This document shows positions 54,115 to 62,655 of a stretch of DNA of 64,000 nt, one piece after another. The translations under genes were made by a program, and so were the position numbers. How positions within the stretch are numbered: the stretch's first letter is position 1; the number at the start of each line of letters is the position of its first letter. The stretch spans positions 558,001 to 622,000 of the forward strand of contig NZ_JACVAE010000003.1 in NCBI RefSeq assembly GCF_014851675.1. Reading direction: 5' to 3'. Under the pieces are notes generated by a model that worked only from the letters and a program-made list of their open reading frames with translations, had not been told where the DNA came from and did no database searches. This DNA comes from Rhizobium sp. ARZ01 (GTDB lineage Bacteria; Pseudomonadota; Alphaproteobacteria; Rhizobiales; Rhizobiaceae).

Positions 54115-54924
54115 GTGACAGATCCCGACCTCATTCGCTTCAGGGAGCAGAGCGCCATGGCTGACCTGGCAAGCGTGCGCCGGCTGGAAGCCGTCGCCTT
54201 TCGTGCCTGGCCGGCGGTGTCGACCCAGTATGATGGCAGCTGGCTGATCCGCTTGACGGCAGGCCACCCTTCCAAACGCGTAAACTCCGTCAATCCGCTC
54301 GATCCATCCGACACGCGTGATATTGCCGTGCGACTGGAAAAAGCCGGCAAGCGCTTTTCCGACTACGGGCGGCCGTTGCTCGTACGCCAGACGCCGCTTG
54401 CCCCACCCGCGCTGATCGCATTCATGGATGAAGCCGGATGGAGCCATGTCGGCGAGACGGCGGTGATGATGGCGAACCTGTCCGATACAGCGCTGCCGGA
54501 AAGCGCTGATGGGGTGGAGCATTTGCCGAGCCGGGATGTAGGGCGTTTCGTCGATGCGCGCATCCGGGTTTCCGGCGATGATCCTGCGCTGAAGCCCGGA
54601 CTGACCGAGATTGTCAGTGCCATCAAGCCGGAGACAGGGCTGTTCATTTTCGAGGAGCCGGGCTTCGGCCCCTCCGCAGTATCGCTGACGGTTCAGGACA
54701 ACGACCTTGCCGGCGTTCTGCAGCTTGCCGTCGCACCGGAACTGCGCTGCCGCGGGATCGGGACGACGATTTTTCACTCTTCGATGCGCTGGGCGCGGCT
54801 GCGCGGAGCGAAGAGGGCCTGGGTGCAGGCAGAAGTCGGAAACGAAGGCGCGCTGGCACTTTACCGCAACGCCGGATTCCGCGAAGTCTACCGCTATATC
54901 TACCGTGGACCGGCCAAACCATGA
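54115..54924 (+). CDS. GNAT family N-acetyltransferase
   Basis: The 269-residue protein has a C-terminal GNAT domain with acetyl-CoA motif VAPELRCRGIGTTIFHSSMRWARLRGAKRAWVQAEVGNEGALALYRNAGF, and an N-terminal half that may be a degenerate second GNAT fold. Substrate unknown. The start is GTG at 54115 after GGGGAAGG. It lies between argJ and mutT, with its stop overlapping the mutT start, in an order conserved in rhizobia. Confidence 0.88.
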   Translation: MTDPDLIRFREQSAMADLASVRRLEAVAFRAWPAVSTQYDGSWLIRLTAGHPSKRVNSVNPLDPSDTRDIAVRLEKAGKRFSDYGRPLLVRQTPLAPPALIAFMDEAGWSHVGETAVMMANLSDTALPESADGVEHLPSRDVGRFVDARIRVSGDDPALKPGLTEIVSAIKPETGLFIFEEPGFGPSAVSLTVQDNDLAGVLQLAVAPELRCRGIGTTIFHSSMRWARLRGAKRAWVQAEVGNEGALALYRNAGFREVYRYIYRGPAKP

Positions 54925-55337
54925 CACAATCGACCTCCCGCAAGATCGTCCTCGTCGCTGCTTGCGCCCTCATTGATGCAGACGGTCGCATTCTTCTTGC
55001 CCAACGGCCGGAGGGAAAGTCGCTCGCCGGACTGTGGGAGTTCCCTGGTGGCAAGGTCGAACCTGGCGAGACGCCGGAAGAGACACTGATCCGAGAATTG
55101 CACGAGGAACTCGGCATAACCACCAAGGTTGCATGCCTGGCGCCGCTGACTTTTGCGAGCCACAGCTACGATGACTTCCACCTGCTGATGCCGCTCTACG
55201 TCTGTCGCCGATATGAGGGCACTGCGCACGGCCGTGAGGGGCAGGCTCTGAAATGGGTCAAGCCGAAGATGCTGCGGGACTACCCCATGCCGCCGGCCGA
55301 TGAGCCGCTGATCCCCTATCTGATGGATTTGTTGTGA
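54921..55337 (+). CDS. mutT: 8-oxo-dGTP diphosphatase MutT
   Basis: The 138-residue Nudix hydrolase removes oxidised dGTP from the nucleotide pool. The Nudix box is complete: G44-x5-E50-x7-R58-E59-x2-E62-E63-x-G65. LLAQRPEGKSLAGLWEFPGGK and the C-terminal PADEPLIPYL are typical of MutT. Its ATG overlaps the upstream stop (ATGA). Confidence 0.94.
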   Translation: MTQSTSRKIVLVAACALIDADGRILLAQRPEGKSLAGLWEFPGGKVEPGETPEETLIRELHEELGITTKVACLAPLTFASHSYDDFHLLMPLYVCRRYEGTAHGREGQALKWVKPKMLRDYPMPPADEPLIPYLMDLL

Positions 55338-55537
55338 TTTTGCATCGCGTCGGGATCTTTATTTCCCTTCGTTAATCCATCGTTTATCTCCGTCGTCCAA
55401 ATAATAGCCCTGCTATTGCGCGACCGCATATGCGGAAACGTCCTGGCACTTTTGAACCGGCGCATGGCTTTTTCCGTTATCCGGGTACCCGACAACGGGG
55501 CGTGCGTCAGTGTAAAGGTCCATAGAGAGTTACGGAA

Positions 55538-55861
55538 ATGCGGGACGACGAATTCTGGCAAGCAGTTCAAGACAAGGAACTGACGACGGTTTCCGGCAAC
55601 GGCCGCACTGGTGTTCTCAACCTTGCGCTTTTGTTCGGTACGGCGGCGATTGCACTCGCGCTGGTGCTGACGCCGGTCCTTTCGTCCAAGACGAATACGC
55701 GCATCATGGCGCAGACGCCGGATGAGTTCGACATGATCTCGACCGGGTCGGTGCCGAAGCGTGGTGAAGGCAAGCGTTACACGGTCCGCAGGAGCGTGCT
55801 GCAAGAAATGCCCGGTGCGGTCTGCATCGTTGATGGAAACGGTGTCTCGAGCGGCTGCTGA
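55538..55861 (+). CDS. Small single-pass membrane protein of unknown function
   Basis: The 107-residue protein has one transmembrane segment (about residues 26-48, VLNLALLFGTAAIALALVLTPVL) and a C-terminal region with two Cys (VCIVDGNGVSSGC). N-terminal MRDDEFWQAVQDKELTTVSGNGRTG is conserved in rhizobia as far as I recall, without assigned role. A ribosome site AGAGAG with ATG at 55538 is good. The 200-base region upstream carries a CCGCATATGCGG palindrome (55424-55435). It is 59 bases before a Flp pilin gene. Confidence 0.7.
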   Translation: MRDDEFWQAVQDKELTTVSGNGRTGVLNLALLFGTAAIALALVLTPVLSSKTNTRIMAQTPDEFDMISTGSVPKRGEGKRYTVRRSVLQEMPGAVCIVDGNGVSSGC

Positions 55862-55919
55862 AGAGCAACCAGCACGCGCGACCGCCGCAATCTCTGGTGT
55901 TCAGGTAAGCGAGGTCGTA

Positions 55920-56090
55920 ATGCGTCAGTTCAAAGCTCTGATCCTGGGCCGAAGCGGTGCGACCGCGGTCGAATACGGCCTGATCGCGGCCCTCATCTCC
56001 GTCGGCCTGATCGGCGGACTGGGCGCCTTTGGCGAACAGTTGCAGATTGTCTTCGAGACCATTCGGGATGCCGTGGCAAACGCGGGCTGA
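55920..56090 (+). CDS. Flp family type IVb pilin
   Basis: The 56-residue pilin has a short leader MRQFKALILGRSG, the processing and assembly motif GATAVEYGLIAALIS with Glu at +5, and a hydrophobic helix. Such pilins are processed by a prepilin peptidase and polymerised by the Tad/Cpa system. No cpa genes are near; this is a lone extra copy. It follows the small membrane-protein gene on the same strand. Confidence 0.93.
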   Translation: MRQFKALILGRSGATAVEYGLIAALISVGLIGGLGAFGEQLQIVFETIRDAVANAG

Positions 56091-56100
56091 GCGAACTCAA

Positions 56101-56976
56101 TTAGCCGAAATCCTTTGACTTGAGCGCGTCGGCGAGCCGTACCTTTGCCGAACCCGGCTTCAGCGGTTTCTGCTGGCTCTCATGCGGAGCCCAGCCGGAC
56201 AGGTAGACAATCGAAAATGTCGCGCGGACCCGTCCGTCGGGATCGGAATAGCGCTCGGCGTAGAGTTCGGCGGCCCGCATGAAGAAGGCGCGCGACAAAG
56301 GCTTGCGGCTGCGGGCGGCAAGCGGGTTGGCCATTCCCATGGCGCGCAGGTCGCGCATCAGCGGAAATATCGAGTCGTACCGGACGGTGTAGGTCTCCTT
56401 GTCTGTGACGGGAAGCGCAAAGCCGGCGCGCTGAAGAAGGGCACCGATATCGCGAATGTCAGCGAAGGGAATGACGCGAGGGCTTGCGCCGCCGGTCATC
56501 TCGGCCTCTGTCTGCAACAACACCTCGCGCAGTTCCTGCAACGTATCGGCGCCCGGGATGGCGGCGAGAAAGAGCCCATCGGGCTTGAGGGCGCGGCGAA
56601 TCTGCACGAAGACGCCGGGTGTGTCATTGGTGAGATGCAATGACAGTGGCGAGACGGCGAGGTTGATCGATGCCGGTTCCAGCGGCAGTCGCTCAAATGG
56701 GGCCGACATGAAGGTATCGCCAGCTTTTGCGAAGGTCGGGTCTGTCTCGATCCGCGAGATGTGTCCGATCTTTCCGGTTCGTTGCAGAGCCTCTGCGACG
56801 ATGCCGGTGTAGCCGTGGATCTCAACGGCTTCGTCAAAGCGGCGCTCGATGACGCCGAGCCTTTCCGACAACTCGTCGGCGGCCAGCTTCAATAGAAAAT
56901 CAGCCGGTGCTGTTGCCGCGTTAAGCGTGCGTAGCCGATTTTGCTCAACCAGGGCTTGATCAAAGATCGCTTCCAA
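56101..56976 (-). CDS. BioC/NDUFAF5-like SAM-dependent methyltransferase
   Basis: The 291-residue protein has a class I methyltransferase fold related to BioC and the complex I assembly factor NDUFAF5: LDEAVEIHGYTGIVAEAL region, INLAVSPLSLHLTNDTPGVFVQIRRALKPDGLFLAAIPGADTLQELREVL, and a C-terminal FSIVYLSGWAPHESQQKPLKPGSAKVRLADAL. Alphaproteobacterial members have a conserved end like this. I choose TTG at 56976, where GGGAAG lies six bases upstream; an ATG at 57021 is the alternative. Divergent from comF. Confidence 0.82.
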   Translation of the reverse strand: MEAIFDQALVEQNRLRTLNAATAPADFLLKLAADELSERLGVIERRFDEAVEIHGYTGIVAEALQRTGKIGHISRIETDPTFAKAGDTFMSAPFERLPLEPASINLAVSPLSLHLTNDTPGVFVQIRRALKPDGLFLAAIPGADTLQELREVLLQTEAEMTGGASPRVIPFADIRDIGALLQRAGFALPVTDKETYTVRYDSIFPLMRDLRAMGMANPLAARSRKPLSRAFFMRAAELYAERYSDPDGRVRATFSIVYLSGWAPHESQQKPLKPGSAKVRLADALKSKDFG

Positions 56977-57065
56977 TGAACACTTCCCGTGTTTCAGGCT
57001 GCGGCCGATGCGCAGCGGCAAGTCTTGCTGTGCAAAGGCGCCATGGAAATGGGATTGTCAATCGC

Positions 57066-57845
57066 ATGACGCAAACCGGACTTGGCAAATTTCGTAGAAT
57101 TGTCCTGCAAGGTGGCCGGAGTGTTGCGGCTGTGGCGATCGATTTCATCTATCCGCCGACCTGCCCCGGTTGCCAGGTGCTGCTTGGCAGGCATGCCGGG
57201 ATTTGTGCGCGCTGCTGGTCGTACCTCCGCTTCATCGAGCGGCCGTATTGCGAAGTGCTTGGCGTTCCCTTCTCCCACGATCTTGGGGCAGGTATCCTGA
57301 GTGCCGATGCGATCGCCGATCCGCCTCCCTTTGCCCGCCTTCGATCGGCCGTGCTGCATGACGGGCTTGCACGTACGCTGGTTCATAACCTGAAATATCG
57401 CGACCGCACCGATCTGGCCCCGATGATGGCGGCCTGGATGGTAAGAGCAGCCGACGGAGAGATCGAGGCCTGCGAGGTGATCGTACCGGTGCCGCTGCAC
57501 CGCTACAGGCTGTTTGCGCGCAAATTCAATCAGTCGGCCGAGCTTGCACGGGCGATTGCGCGGCAAACAGGAAAGCCGCTCGTTCTCGGCGCGCTGCAGC
57601 GAACGCGACGTACCAAGCGGCAGATTGGCCTTAGCGCGGCGGCGCGGCAGGAAAACGTACAAGGCGCCTTTTCGGTTAGTCAAAATGGCAAGACGGCACT
57701 TTTCGGAAAGCGCGTACTCCTGATCGATGACGTCTACACGACCGGAGCGACCGTATCTGCGGCAACGCGGGCACTGAAGCGCGGGGGCGGTGCGGCAGAG
57801 GTCAGCGTTTTGACCTTTGCAAGGGCCCTCGCCGACCATATATGA
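57066..57845 (+). CDS. comF: ComF family phosphoribosyltransferase-like protein
   Basis: The 259-residue protein has an N-terminal double zinc ribbon (CPGC ... CARCW ... CEVLG) and a C-terminal PRTase domain with VLLIDDVYTTGATV. ARKFNQSAELARAIA and RTKRQIGLSAAARQENVQGAF are typical ComF blocks. The family is linked to DNA uptake or nucleotide salvage; its reaction is not known. I use ATG at 57066; an ATG at 56976 has no ribosome site. First gene of comF-grxC-nitrilase-DUF1178. Confidence 0.9.
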   Translation: MTQTGLGKFRRIVLQGGRSVAAVAIDFIYPPTCPGCQVLLGRHAGICARCWSYLRFIERPYCEVLGVPFSHDLGAGILSADAIADPPPFARLRSAVLHDGLARTLVHNLKYRDRTDLAPMMAAWMVRAADGEIEACEVIVPVPLHRYRLFARKFNQSAELARAIARQTGKPLVLGALQRTRRTKRQIGLSAAARQENVQGAFSVSQNGKTALFGKRVLLIDDVYTTGATVSAATRALKRGGGAAEVSVLTFARALADHI

Positions 57846-57878
57846 GAACTGAAACACGGTTACGGAGAAATCGCAGGC

Positions 57879-58133
57879 ATGGCATCGGTCGACATCTACA
57901 CGCGGCAATTTTGCGGCTACTGCGCCGCTGCCAAGAAGCTCCTCGAAACGAAGGGCGTCGCCTATACGGAGTTTGACGCGACCAATGCGCCGGAAGTCCG
58001 TCAGGAGATGATCAATCGGGCGGGCCGCAACACTTTTCCGCAAATATTCATCGACGACGAGCATGTCGGCGGCTGCGACGACCTGCATGCGCTTGAGCGT
58101 GCCGGCAAGCTCGACCCGATGCTGGCGGCCTGA
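57879..58133 (+). CDS. grxC: Glutaredoxin 3
   Basis: The 84-residue glutaredoxin has the dithiol active site C12-G-Y-C15, the cis-Pro TFPQIFIDDEHVGGCDDLHAL and the usual GrxC length. It reduces protein disulfides with glutathione in the cytoplasm. It lies 33 bases after comF and 11 before the nitrilase gene. Confidence 0.95.
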   Translation: MASVDIYTRQFCGYCAAAKKLLETKGVAYTEFDATNAPEVRQEMINRAGRNTFPQIFIDDEHVGGCDDLHALERAGKLDPMLAA

Positions 58134-58144
58134 AGGAGGCGACG

Positions 58145-59002
58145 ATGTCCGTGAAGATTGCCGCCGTTCAGATGTGCTCTGGCACAGATCCGAAGGCGAA
58201 CGCCGAGGCAATGGCCCGGCTGGTGCGCATGGCAGCCGCGCAAGGCGCGACCTATGTGCAGACGCCGGAAATGACGGGCGCCGTGCAAAAGGATCGTGCC
58301 GGCCTGAAGGCAGTGCTGAAGGACGAGACCGCTGATCTGATTGTCAAAACGGCATCGGACCTTGCCGCCGAACTCGGCATCTACCTCCATGTCGGCTCCA
58401 CGGCGATCGCGCTTGCTGATGGCAAGGTTGCCAACCGAGGCTTCCTCTTTGCCCCGAATGGCGAGCGGATCTGCAGCTATGACAAGATCCACATGTTCGA
58501 CGTCGATCTGGACAACGGCGAGAGCTGGCGCGAGAGCGCGGTATACAGCGCTGGCAGCGTCGCGAAGCTCGCAGACCTACCCTTCGCCAAGCTGGGCTTT
58601 GCCATCTGCTACGACGTGCGTTTCCCTGAACTCTTCAAGGCGGAGGCTCAGGCGGGCGCACAGATCATTTCCGTCCCGGCCGCCTTCACGCGGCAGACGG
58701 GTGAGGCTCACTGGGAGACGCTCCTTCGGGCCCGTGCCATCGAGAACGGTGTCTTCATCATCGCCGCTGCGCAGGCTGGGGTGCATCAGGACGGGCGCGA
58801 GACGTTCGGGCACTCGATCATCATCGACCCCTGGGGGCGCGTGCTTTCGGCTGCCGGCGGAACTGGCGAGGCTGTCATCACCGCGGAGATCGACGTTGGC
58901 GCGGTCAAGGCCGCCCACGACAGAATTCCGAACCTGAAGAACGGTCGCGCGTTCACAGTGGAAGAGATTTCTCTTCCGGCGAAAGGAGGCGTTGCAGCTT
59001 GA
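58145..59002 (+). CDS. Carbon-nitrogen hydrolase (Nit family)
   Basis: The 285-residue hydrolase has the catalytic triad E42 (TPEMTGA), K114 (YDKIHMFDVD) and C155 (GFAICYDVRFPELF). This branch is the Nit1-like family, known in some members to hydrolyse deaminated glutathione, a repair amidase role that fits the neighbouring glutaredoxin. GGAGG precedes the ATG. Its stop overlaps the DUF1178 start. Confidence 0.92.
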   Translation: MSVKIAAVQMCSGTDPKANAEAMARLVRMAAAQGATYVQTPEMTGAVQKDRAGLKAVLKDETADLIVKTASDLAAELGIYLHVGSTAIALADGKVANRGFLFAPNGERICSYDKIHMFDVDLDNGESWRESAVYSAGSVAKLADLPFAKLGFAICYDVRFPELFKAEAQAGAQIISVPAAFTRQTGEAHWETLLRARAIENGVFIIAAAQAGVHQDGRETFGHSIIIDPWGRVLSAAGGTGEAVITAEIDVGAVKAAHDRIPNLKNGRAFTVEEISLPAKGGVAA

Positions 59003-59427
59003 TCCGCTACGACCTCATTTGTGACAATGCCCACGAATTCGAGGGCTGGTTCGGCTCGGCGGAGGATTTCGACCGACAAAAGGAACGCGCGCTCGTTGGT
59101 TGCCCCTCTTGCGGCTCGCCGCGCGTGACGAAACGCCTGATGGCGCCATCCGTGTCAACGGCGCGCAAGAAGGAAGAGCAGCGGCACGCCGTCATGAACG
59201 CTCACAATCAGGAAGTGATCGACAAGCTGCGCGAACTCGTTACCACCATCAAGGCCAACGCCGAAGATGTGGGGGAGCGGTTTCCCGAGGAGGCGCGCAA
59301 AATCCACTATGGCGAGGCCGAGCAACGCGGCCTGATTGGCAAGGCAACCGCCGAAGAGGCGCGCGAGTTGATCGAGGAGGGTGTCGAGATCGCACCGCTT
59401 CCCGTTCTCCCAGACGACAACAATTGA
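58999..59427 (+). CDS. DUF1178 family protein
   Basis: The 142-residue protein begins MIRYDLICDNAHEFEGWFGSAEDFDRQ, with a zinc-ribbon-like C..H and CPSCGSPRV, and ends with EEARELIEEGVEIAPLPVLP. These define DUF1178, function unknown. The start is TTG overlapping the preceding TGA, with AGGAGG eleven bases upstream. Last gene of the comF operon; a probable terminator lies 53 bases after it. Confidence 0.92.
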   Translation: MIRYDLICDNAHEFEGWFGSAEDFDRQKERALVGCPSCGSPRVTKRLMAPSVSTARKKEEQRHAVMNAHNQEVIDKLRELVTTIKANAEDVGERFPEEARKIHYGEAEQRGLIGKATAEEARELIEEGVEIAPLPVLPDDNN

Positions 59428-60105
59428 TCATTTGAAGCAGCCGAGGGACGCTGGCTCATTATCTCGCGATGTGTAATTTCGGGCTGCATGTCGAGACTAC
59501 GACAGCCCGGCTTCTTTCGAGCCGTGCCGAAATTGTCACCTGGCGAGAAGGTGAACGCATCTCATCTATCTTGAGATAGTCCTCGCCTTTTGGGCAAACC
59601 GTCACGCAGACGGGCATTGGCAGCCTCCGCGCGTGCTGGACCATTGTCGATCCGGTTCCAGCGCGATGTCTATTGCCGTAACGGGGCTTTCTTGTGCCGT
59701 TGGTAAGGCAAGCACTGAAGCCCGTCATCAGCGTTGCCAAGTATTTCAAATACCTACGCATGGCAGAGCTCTTGGTTGTGAGGAGCTGAGCGCAACAGTG
59801 CAGGAGTGGAAAATGCGCGTAGGCAGCCTCGCTTGTCGGCTCATCTCTCGGCTGAAATTACGGGCTGCCCATGGTCTGCGCTCAGGGTTGTGCAGGTAAT
59901 GAATATGATGCGTCTGCGCGAAATTGCAAACAAGTCTTGCTTCCAGAGCAATCGCGACTTGCCCCCACTGCCTGGGCGACGGCACACATTGCCGTGTCCG
60001 GCGCCAAAACTGATAGTAGGTGGCAGATTTCCATGCAGCCTTGACTCGCGAAAGGTCTGTGTCACCTTCGTGTGTACATTTTCGGCTCATCGAGGAGCGA
60101 CGTTT
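59428..60105. other. 678-base region without recognisable gene
   Basis: No frame here has both a ribosome site and family resemblance. It holds the terminator of the DUF1178 operon, a short hairpin ATCTCA-TCTATCT-TGAGAT (59558-59576) and, at its end, the leader of the 60106 gene. Base composition is less G+C-rich than the neighbours, suggesting foreign or eroded DNA. Confidence 0.55.
59480..59509 (+). terminator. Probable terminator of the comF-DUF1178 operon
   Basis: CGGGCTG and CAGCCCG form a 7-bp stem with a 16-base loop that can partly close on itself; GCTTCTTTC follows. It is 53 bases after the DUF1178 stop. Confidence 0.45.
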
Positions 60106-60510
60106 ATGTCAGGTGCAATGGTGAGTGGCGAGGCTACGCCCTCCTGGCAAGACCGTGCCATTGCAAAACTCGCGACCAACTACGAATTGGATGACGAAAG
60201 TAAAGCTATAGCCAAGACAGCATTCAGCGCCCTTGGCCAAGTTCTGCATGATCGGCGACTTTACAGTCCCCATACCATTTCTGAGCCTACAATTATTGTC
60301 GGCGGACAACAGTTTGCCGTTCCCTTGAATGGACCGGAGGTGCCTGCCGCAGTAATTGACCAACTGGCTTCAAGTCCGATCCTAAGACAATACGCAGACA
60401 ACGGAAAGCTTACCGGCGCGGGGATTCAGGCGCTGCTTAACAATCCGGCGGCAGTTCGCTCGATCTTCGGAGGCCGGTTTCCGATACTGGCTTGTATGGA
60501 TGCCGATTAA
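60106..60510 (+). CDS. Hypothetical protein, first gene of an unknown pair
   Basis: A 134-residue, soluble-looking protein with no family I recognise. Residues 10-50 (SWQDRAIAKLATNYELDDESKAIAKTAF) look helical; the middle has two strands (EPTIIVGGQQFAVPL). GAGGAG eight bases before ATG 60106 makes this start much better than in-frame starts further upstream. It overlaps the next gene by 11 bases, so the two are translated together. No signal peptide. Codon use is less G+C-biased than around it, suggesting transfer. Confidence 0.6.
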   Translation: MSGAMVSGEATPSWQDRAIAKLATNYELDDESKAIAKTAFSALGQVLHDRRLYSPHTISEPTIIVGGQQFAVPLNGPEVPAAVIDQLASSPILRQYADNGKLTGAGIQALLNNPAAVRSIFGGRFPILACMDAD

Positions 60511-61087
60511 TCTTGACGACGAGACGCGTAATTCCCTGGACGGGAGTGCTCAGGCAACACTGATTTCTGGAGTCTGCAATAGCATTCTGCTCTTTTGTGG
60601 CCTTCTCATCGCCGGGACATTCACTGTTGTCACAAGCAGCCGGTTCAATTTCGACAACATCGTTTTGGTCGCTGCGATTGTATGCGTGTTCGGCTTGAGC
60701 TTCTTTGCCGGCATCATCGCGCTCATTGGAATTATGAAAGCGCACAACCTGGCGCGAAGAGCAGAACGGTTTCGCTTGGGGTTGGACGCGGGGAGGCAGA
60801 GAATAGATTCGGCCAGACGGCACTCGGTGTTGCTGTCAGTGGCCGCGTTCTACCTGACAATAGCTGCATCGCTGGCAGCCTTTGCGGTCGTGGCCATATA
60901 TCTTTTTCAAAGAAATCTGCCGGAATCGTCTCAGTTGAACGGCATTACAATCGTCAAGAGCGCTGGGACGACGACGATAACGGTAGGTAAAGCTCTACAG
61001 ACAATCCAAATGGGTCACGACGGAAAAGTTTGCAAAACAGTAGTCCCAATCGACGGCGGCCAAATTACCATTGATTCCGCATGCTAA
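60500..61087 (+). CDS. Hypothetical membrane protein, second gene of an unknown pair
   Basis: The 195-residue protein has three predicted transmembrane helices: about 20-44 (TLISGVCNSILLFCGLLIAGTFTVV), 53-78 (IVLVAAIVCVFGLSFFAGIIALIG) and 110-135 (LLSVAAFYLTIAASLAAFAVVAIYLF). A basic cytoplasmic loop (RRAERFRLGLDAGRQRIDSARR) lies between helices 2 and 3, and a 55-residue tail with two Cys at the end should be outside. No family recognised. It overlaps the upstream gene and starts without a clear ribosome site, consistent with coupling. Confidence 0.6.
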   Translation: MPINLDDETRNSLDGSAQATLISGVCNSILLFCGLLIAGTFTVVTSSRFNFDNIVLVAAIVCVFGLSFFAGIIALIGIMKAHNLARRAERFRLGLDAGRQRIDSARRHSVLLSVAAFYLTIAASLAAFAVVAIYLFQRNLPESSQLNGITIVKSAGTTTITVGKALQTIQMGHDGKVCKTVVPIDGGQITIDSAC

Positions 61088-61437
61088 AGCGGCGTTTTCT
61101 GACAGCGCGTAGTGCGGCGACAGGAAACCATTGGGCAAATTCGCGAATGTTCACCGTAGCGCCACGGACACGTCGACCGGCCCGCTGGGCTTGGCAATTC
61201 ACCAAATCTTCGCGCGATCCGATCGTCCCCGACCAGGATAGCATACCCGTGCCGCGCCGACTAAAGCGGTGTATGGATCGACGTTCGCATCTGGCGTAGC
61301 GGACGTCGATCGCGGCGAGAGGTTTATGCTGCCTGGGGCAGGTTATCGTTTGCCCCGCACTCTAGCCCGCCCTATCCGCACAAGGGGCGAGGGGGTGGGA
61401 AGGTGCCGGCAGATGGATGAGCGATTGTGAGAGCCGC
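61088..61437. other. 350-base non-coding gap before ubiG
   Basis: No supported gene. A short open frame at 61081-61299 overlaps the previous stop and encodes Arg-rich noise. A weak stem TGAGCG/CGCTCA near 61417-61440 could end ubiG transcription on the minus strand. Confidence 0.5.
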
Positions 61438-62187
61438 TCACACCTGCGGCCGACGCGCGACCAGCATGTAGTTCACGTCCATGTCCCGCGACAGGTTCCA
61501 CTGGTTGGCAAGCGGGTTAAAGAAAACGCCGGTGCGGTCGGTGATATCGAGACCGGCGGCAGTGAGCGGCTTTTCGATTTCCTCGGGGCGCACCAGCTTC
61601 TCGTACTGGTGCGTGCCCTTCGGTAGCCAGCGCAGGACGTTCTCGGCGGCGAAGATGGCGAGTGCTGCCGCCTTCAGCGTGCGGTTGATGGTGGCGACGA
61701 ACATCATGCCGCCTGGGCGCACCATCGAGGCGCAGGTGGTGAGGAAGAAATCCACGTCGGCGACGTGTTCCACCACCTCCATGTTCAGGACGATATCGAA
61801 GCTTTCGCCGGCTTCCGCCAATGCTTCTGCGGTCACCGCGCGATAATCGACATCGACGCCGCTGCCGGCGGCGTGGGCCTTGGCGATGCCGATGTTCTTC
61901 TCCGAGGCATCGGCGCCGACGACGTTTGCGCCCATGCGTGCCATCGGTTCGGACAACAGCCCGCCGCCGCAACCGATGTCGAGGATGCGCAGGCCCTCCA
62001 GCGGTCGATGGGCCTTGGGGTTGCGACCGAAATGCGCCGAGGCCAGGTCGCGGATATAGGTGAGGCGGACGGGGTTGAACTTGTGCAGCGGGCGGAATTT
62101 GCCGGAAGGATCCCACCACTCCGCGGCCATGGCGGAGAAGCGATCGACCTCGGCCTGATCGATGGTCGTGCGGACTGGCTCGCTCAT
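61438..62187 (-). CDS. ubiG: Ubiquinone biosynthesis O-methyltransferase
   Basis: The 249-residue enzyme makes both O-methylations in ubiquinone synthesis. SAM motif [54 protein letters not shown] and the C-terminal [17 protein letters not shown] and DMDVNYM are UbiG signatures. The N-terminal [28 protein letters not shown] is also typical. Stands alone on the minus strand. Confidence 0.96.
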   Translation of the reverse strand: MSEPVRTTIDQAEVDRFSAMAAEWWDPSGKFRPLHKFNPVRLTYIRDLASAHFGRNPKAHRPLEGLRILDIGCGGGLLSEPMARMGANVVGADASEKNIGIAKAHAAGSGVDVDYRAVTAEALAEAGESFDIVLNMEVVEHVADVDFFLTTCASMVRPGGMMFVATINRTLKAAALAIFAAENVLRWLPKGTHQYEKLVRPEEIEKPLTAAGLDITDRTGVFFNPLANQWNLSRDMDVNYMLVARRPQV

Positions 62188-62306
62188 GGAAGGTCTCCCT
62201 GGTTCTTCTGCGCTCTGAAGTCGGACGGTTGCGGCCGGATGTCAAGAGCTGTCAGGCTGGGGCGTTTCTGGCTTCTCCGGTCTGTCGAATTGGACTAGGC
62301 TGTTGA

Positions 62307-62649
62307 GGCTCAGGCTCACTGCGGGGAACGCAGAACCTCGACGCCTACGAGTCCCATATGCGCGGCACTTGGCTTCACAACATGCAGGATACGCCCGAGA
62401 GGTTCACGGATTGCGCGCCTCCGGGCGCTTGCCTTGCGAAGAACCTACTTCAACTTCGTGGTTGTTCTGGCGAGCCTTGGGCAGTTGGGACGCGACGATG
62501 GATTGCGCCAGTTGGTGCGCGAAGCGGAGGACGCGGCTCCCAACGATTTTCCGGGCTACTGGCGGATCTTCGCGGCGTACTCACACAAAGATCATCATGC
62601 CCATTTCATCGATGGGCTGCGAAGATCGGGCCTGTCGGTCGCTCGCTGA
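62307..62649 (+). pseudogene. Remnant of a cyclase/regulator with TPR tail
   Basis: Two frames hold fragments typical of the C-terminal part of rhizobial class III cyclases with TPR repeats: TQNLDAYESHMRGTWLHN (62331-62385 area) and, in another frame, FNFVVVLASLGQLGRDDGL with DHHAHFIDGLRRSGL before a stop at 62649. The start, catalytic domain and most repeats are missing. I infer a frameshifted, 5'-deleted relic. Resemblance is by eye and short. Confidence 0.45.
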
Positions 62650-62655
62650 TCGTTG

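Noticed and set aside
59806..60105. Upstream in-frame extension of the 60106 gene by 100 codons
   Set aside because: The extension has atypical composition with many Pro, Arg and Cys and lacks a ribosome site, whereas GAGGAG precedes the ATG at 60106.
61081..61299. 72-codon frame after the membrane-protein gene
   Set aside because: Arg-rich, no ribosome site and overlapping the previous stop; not supported as a gene.
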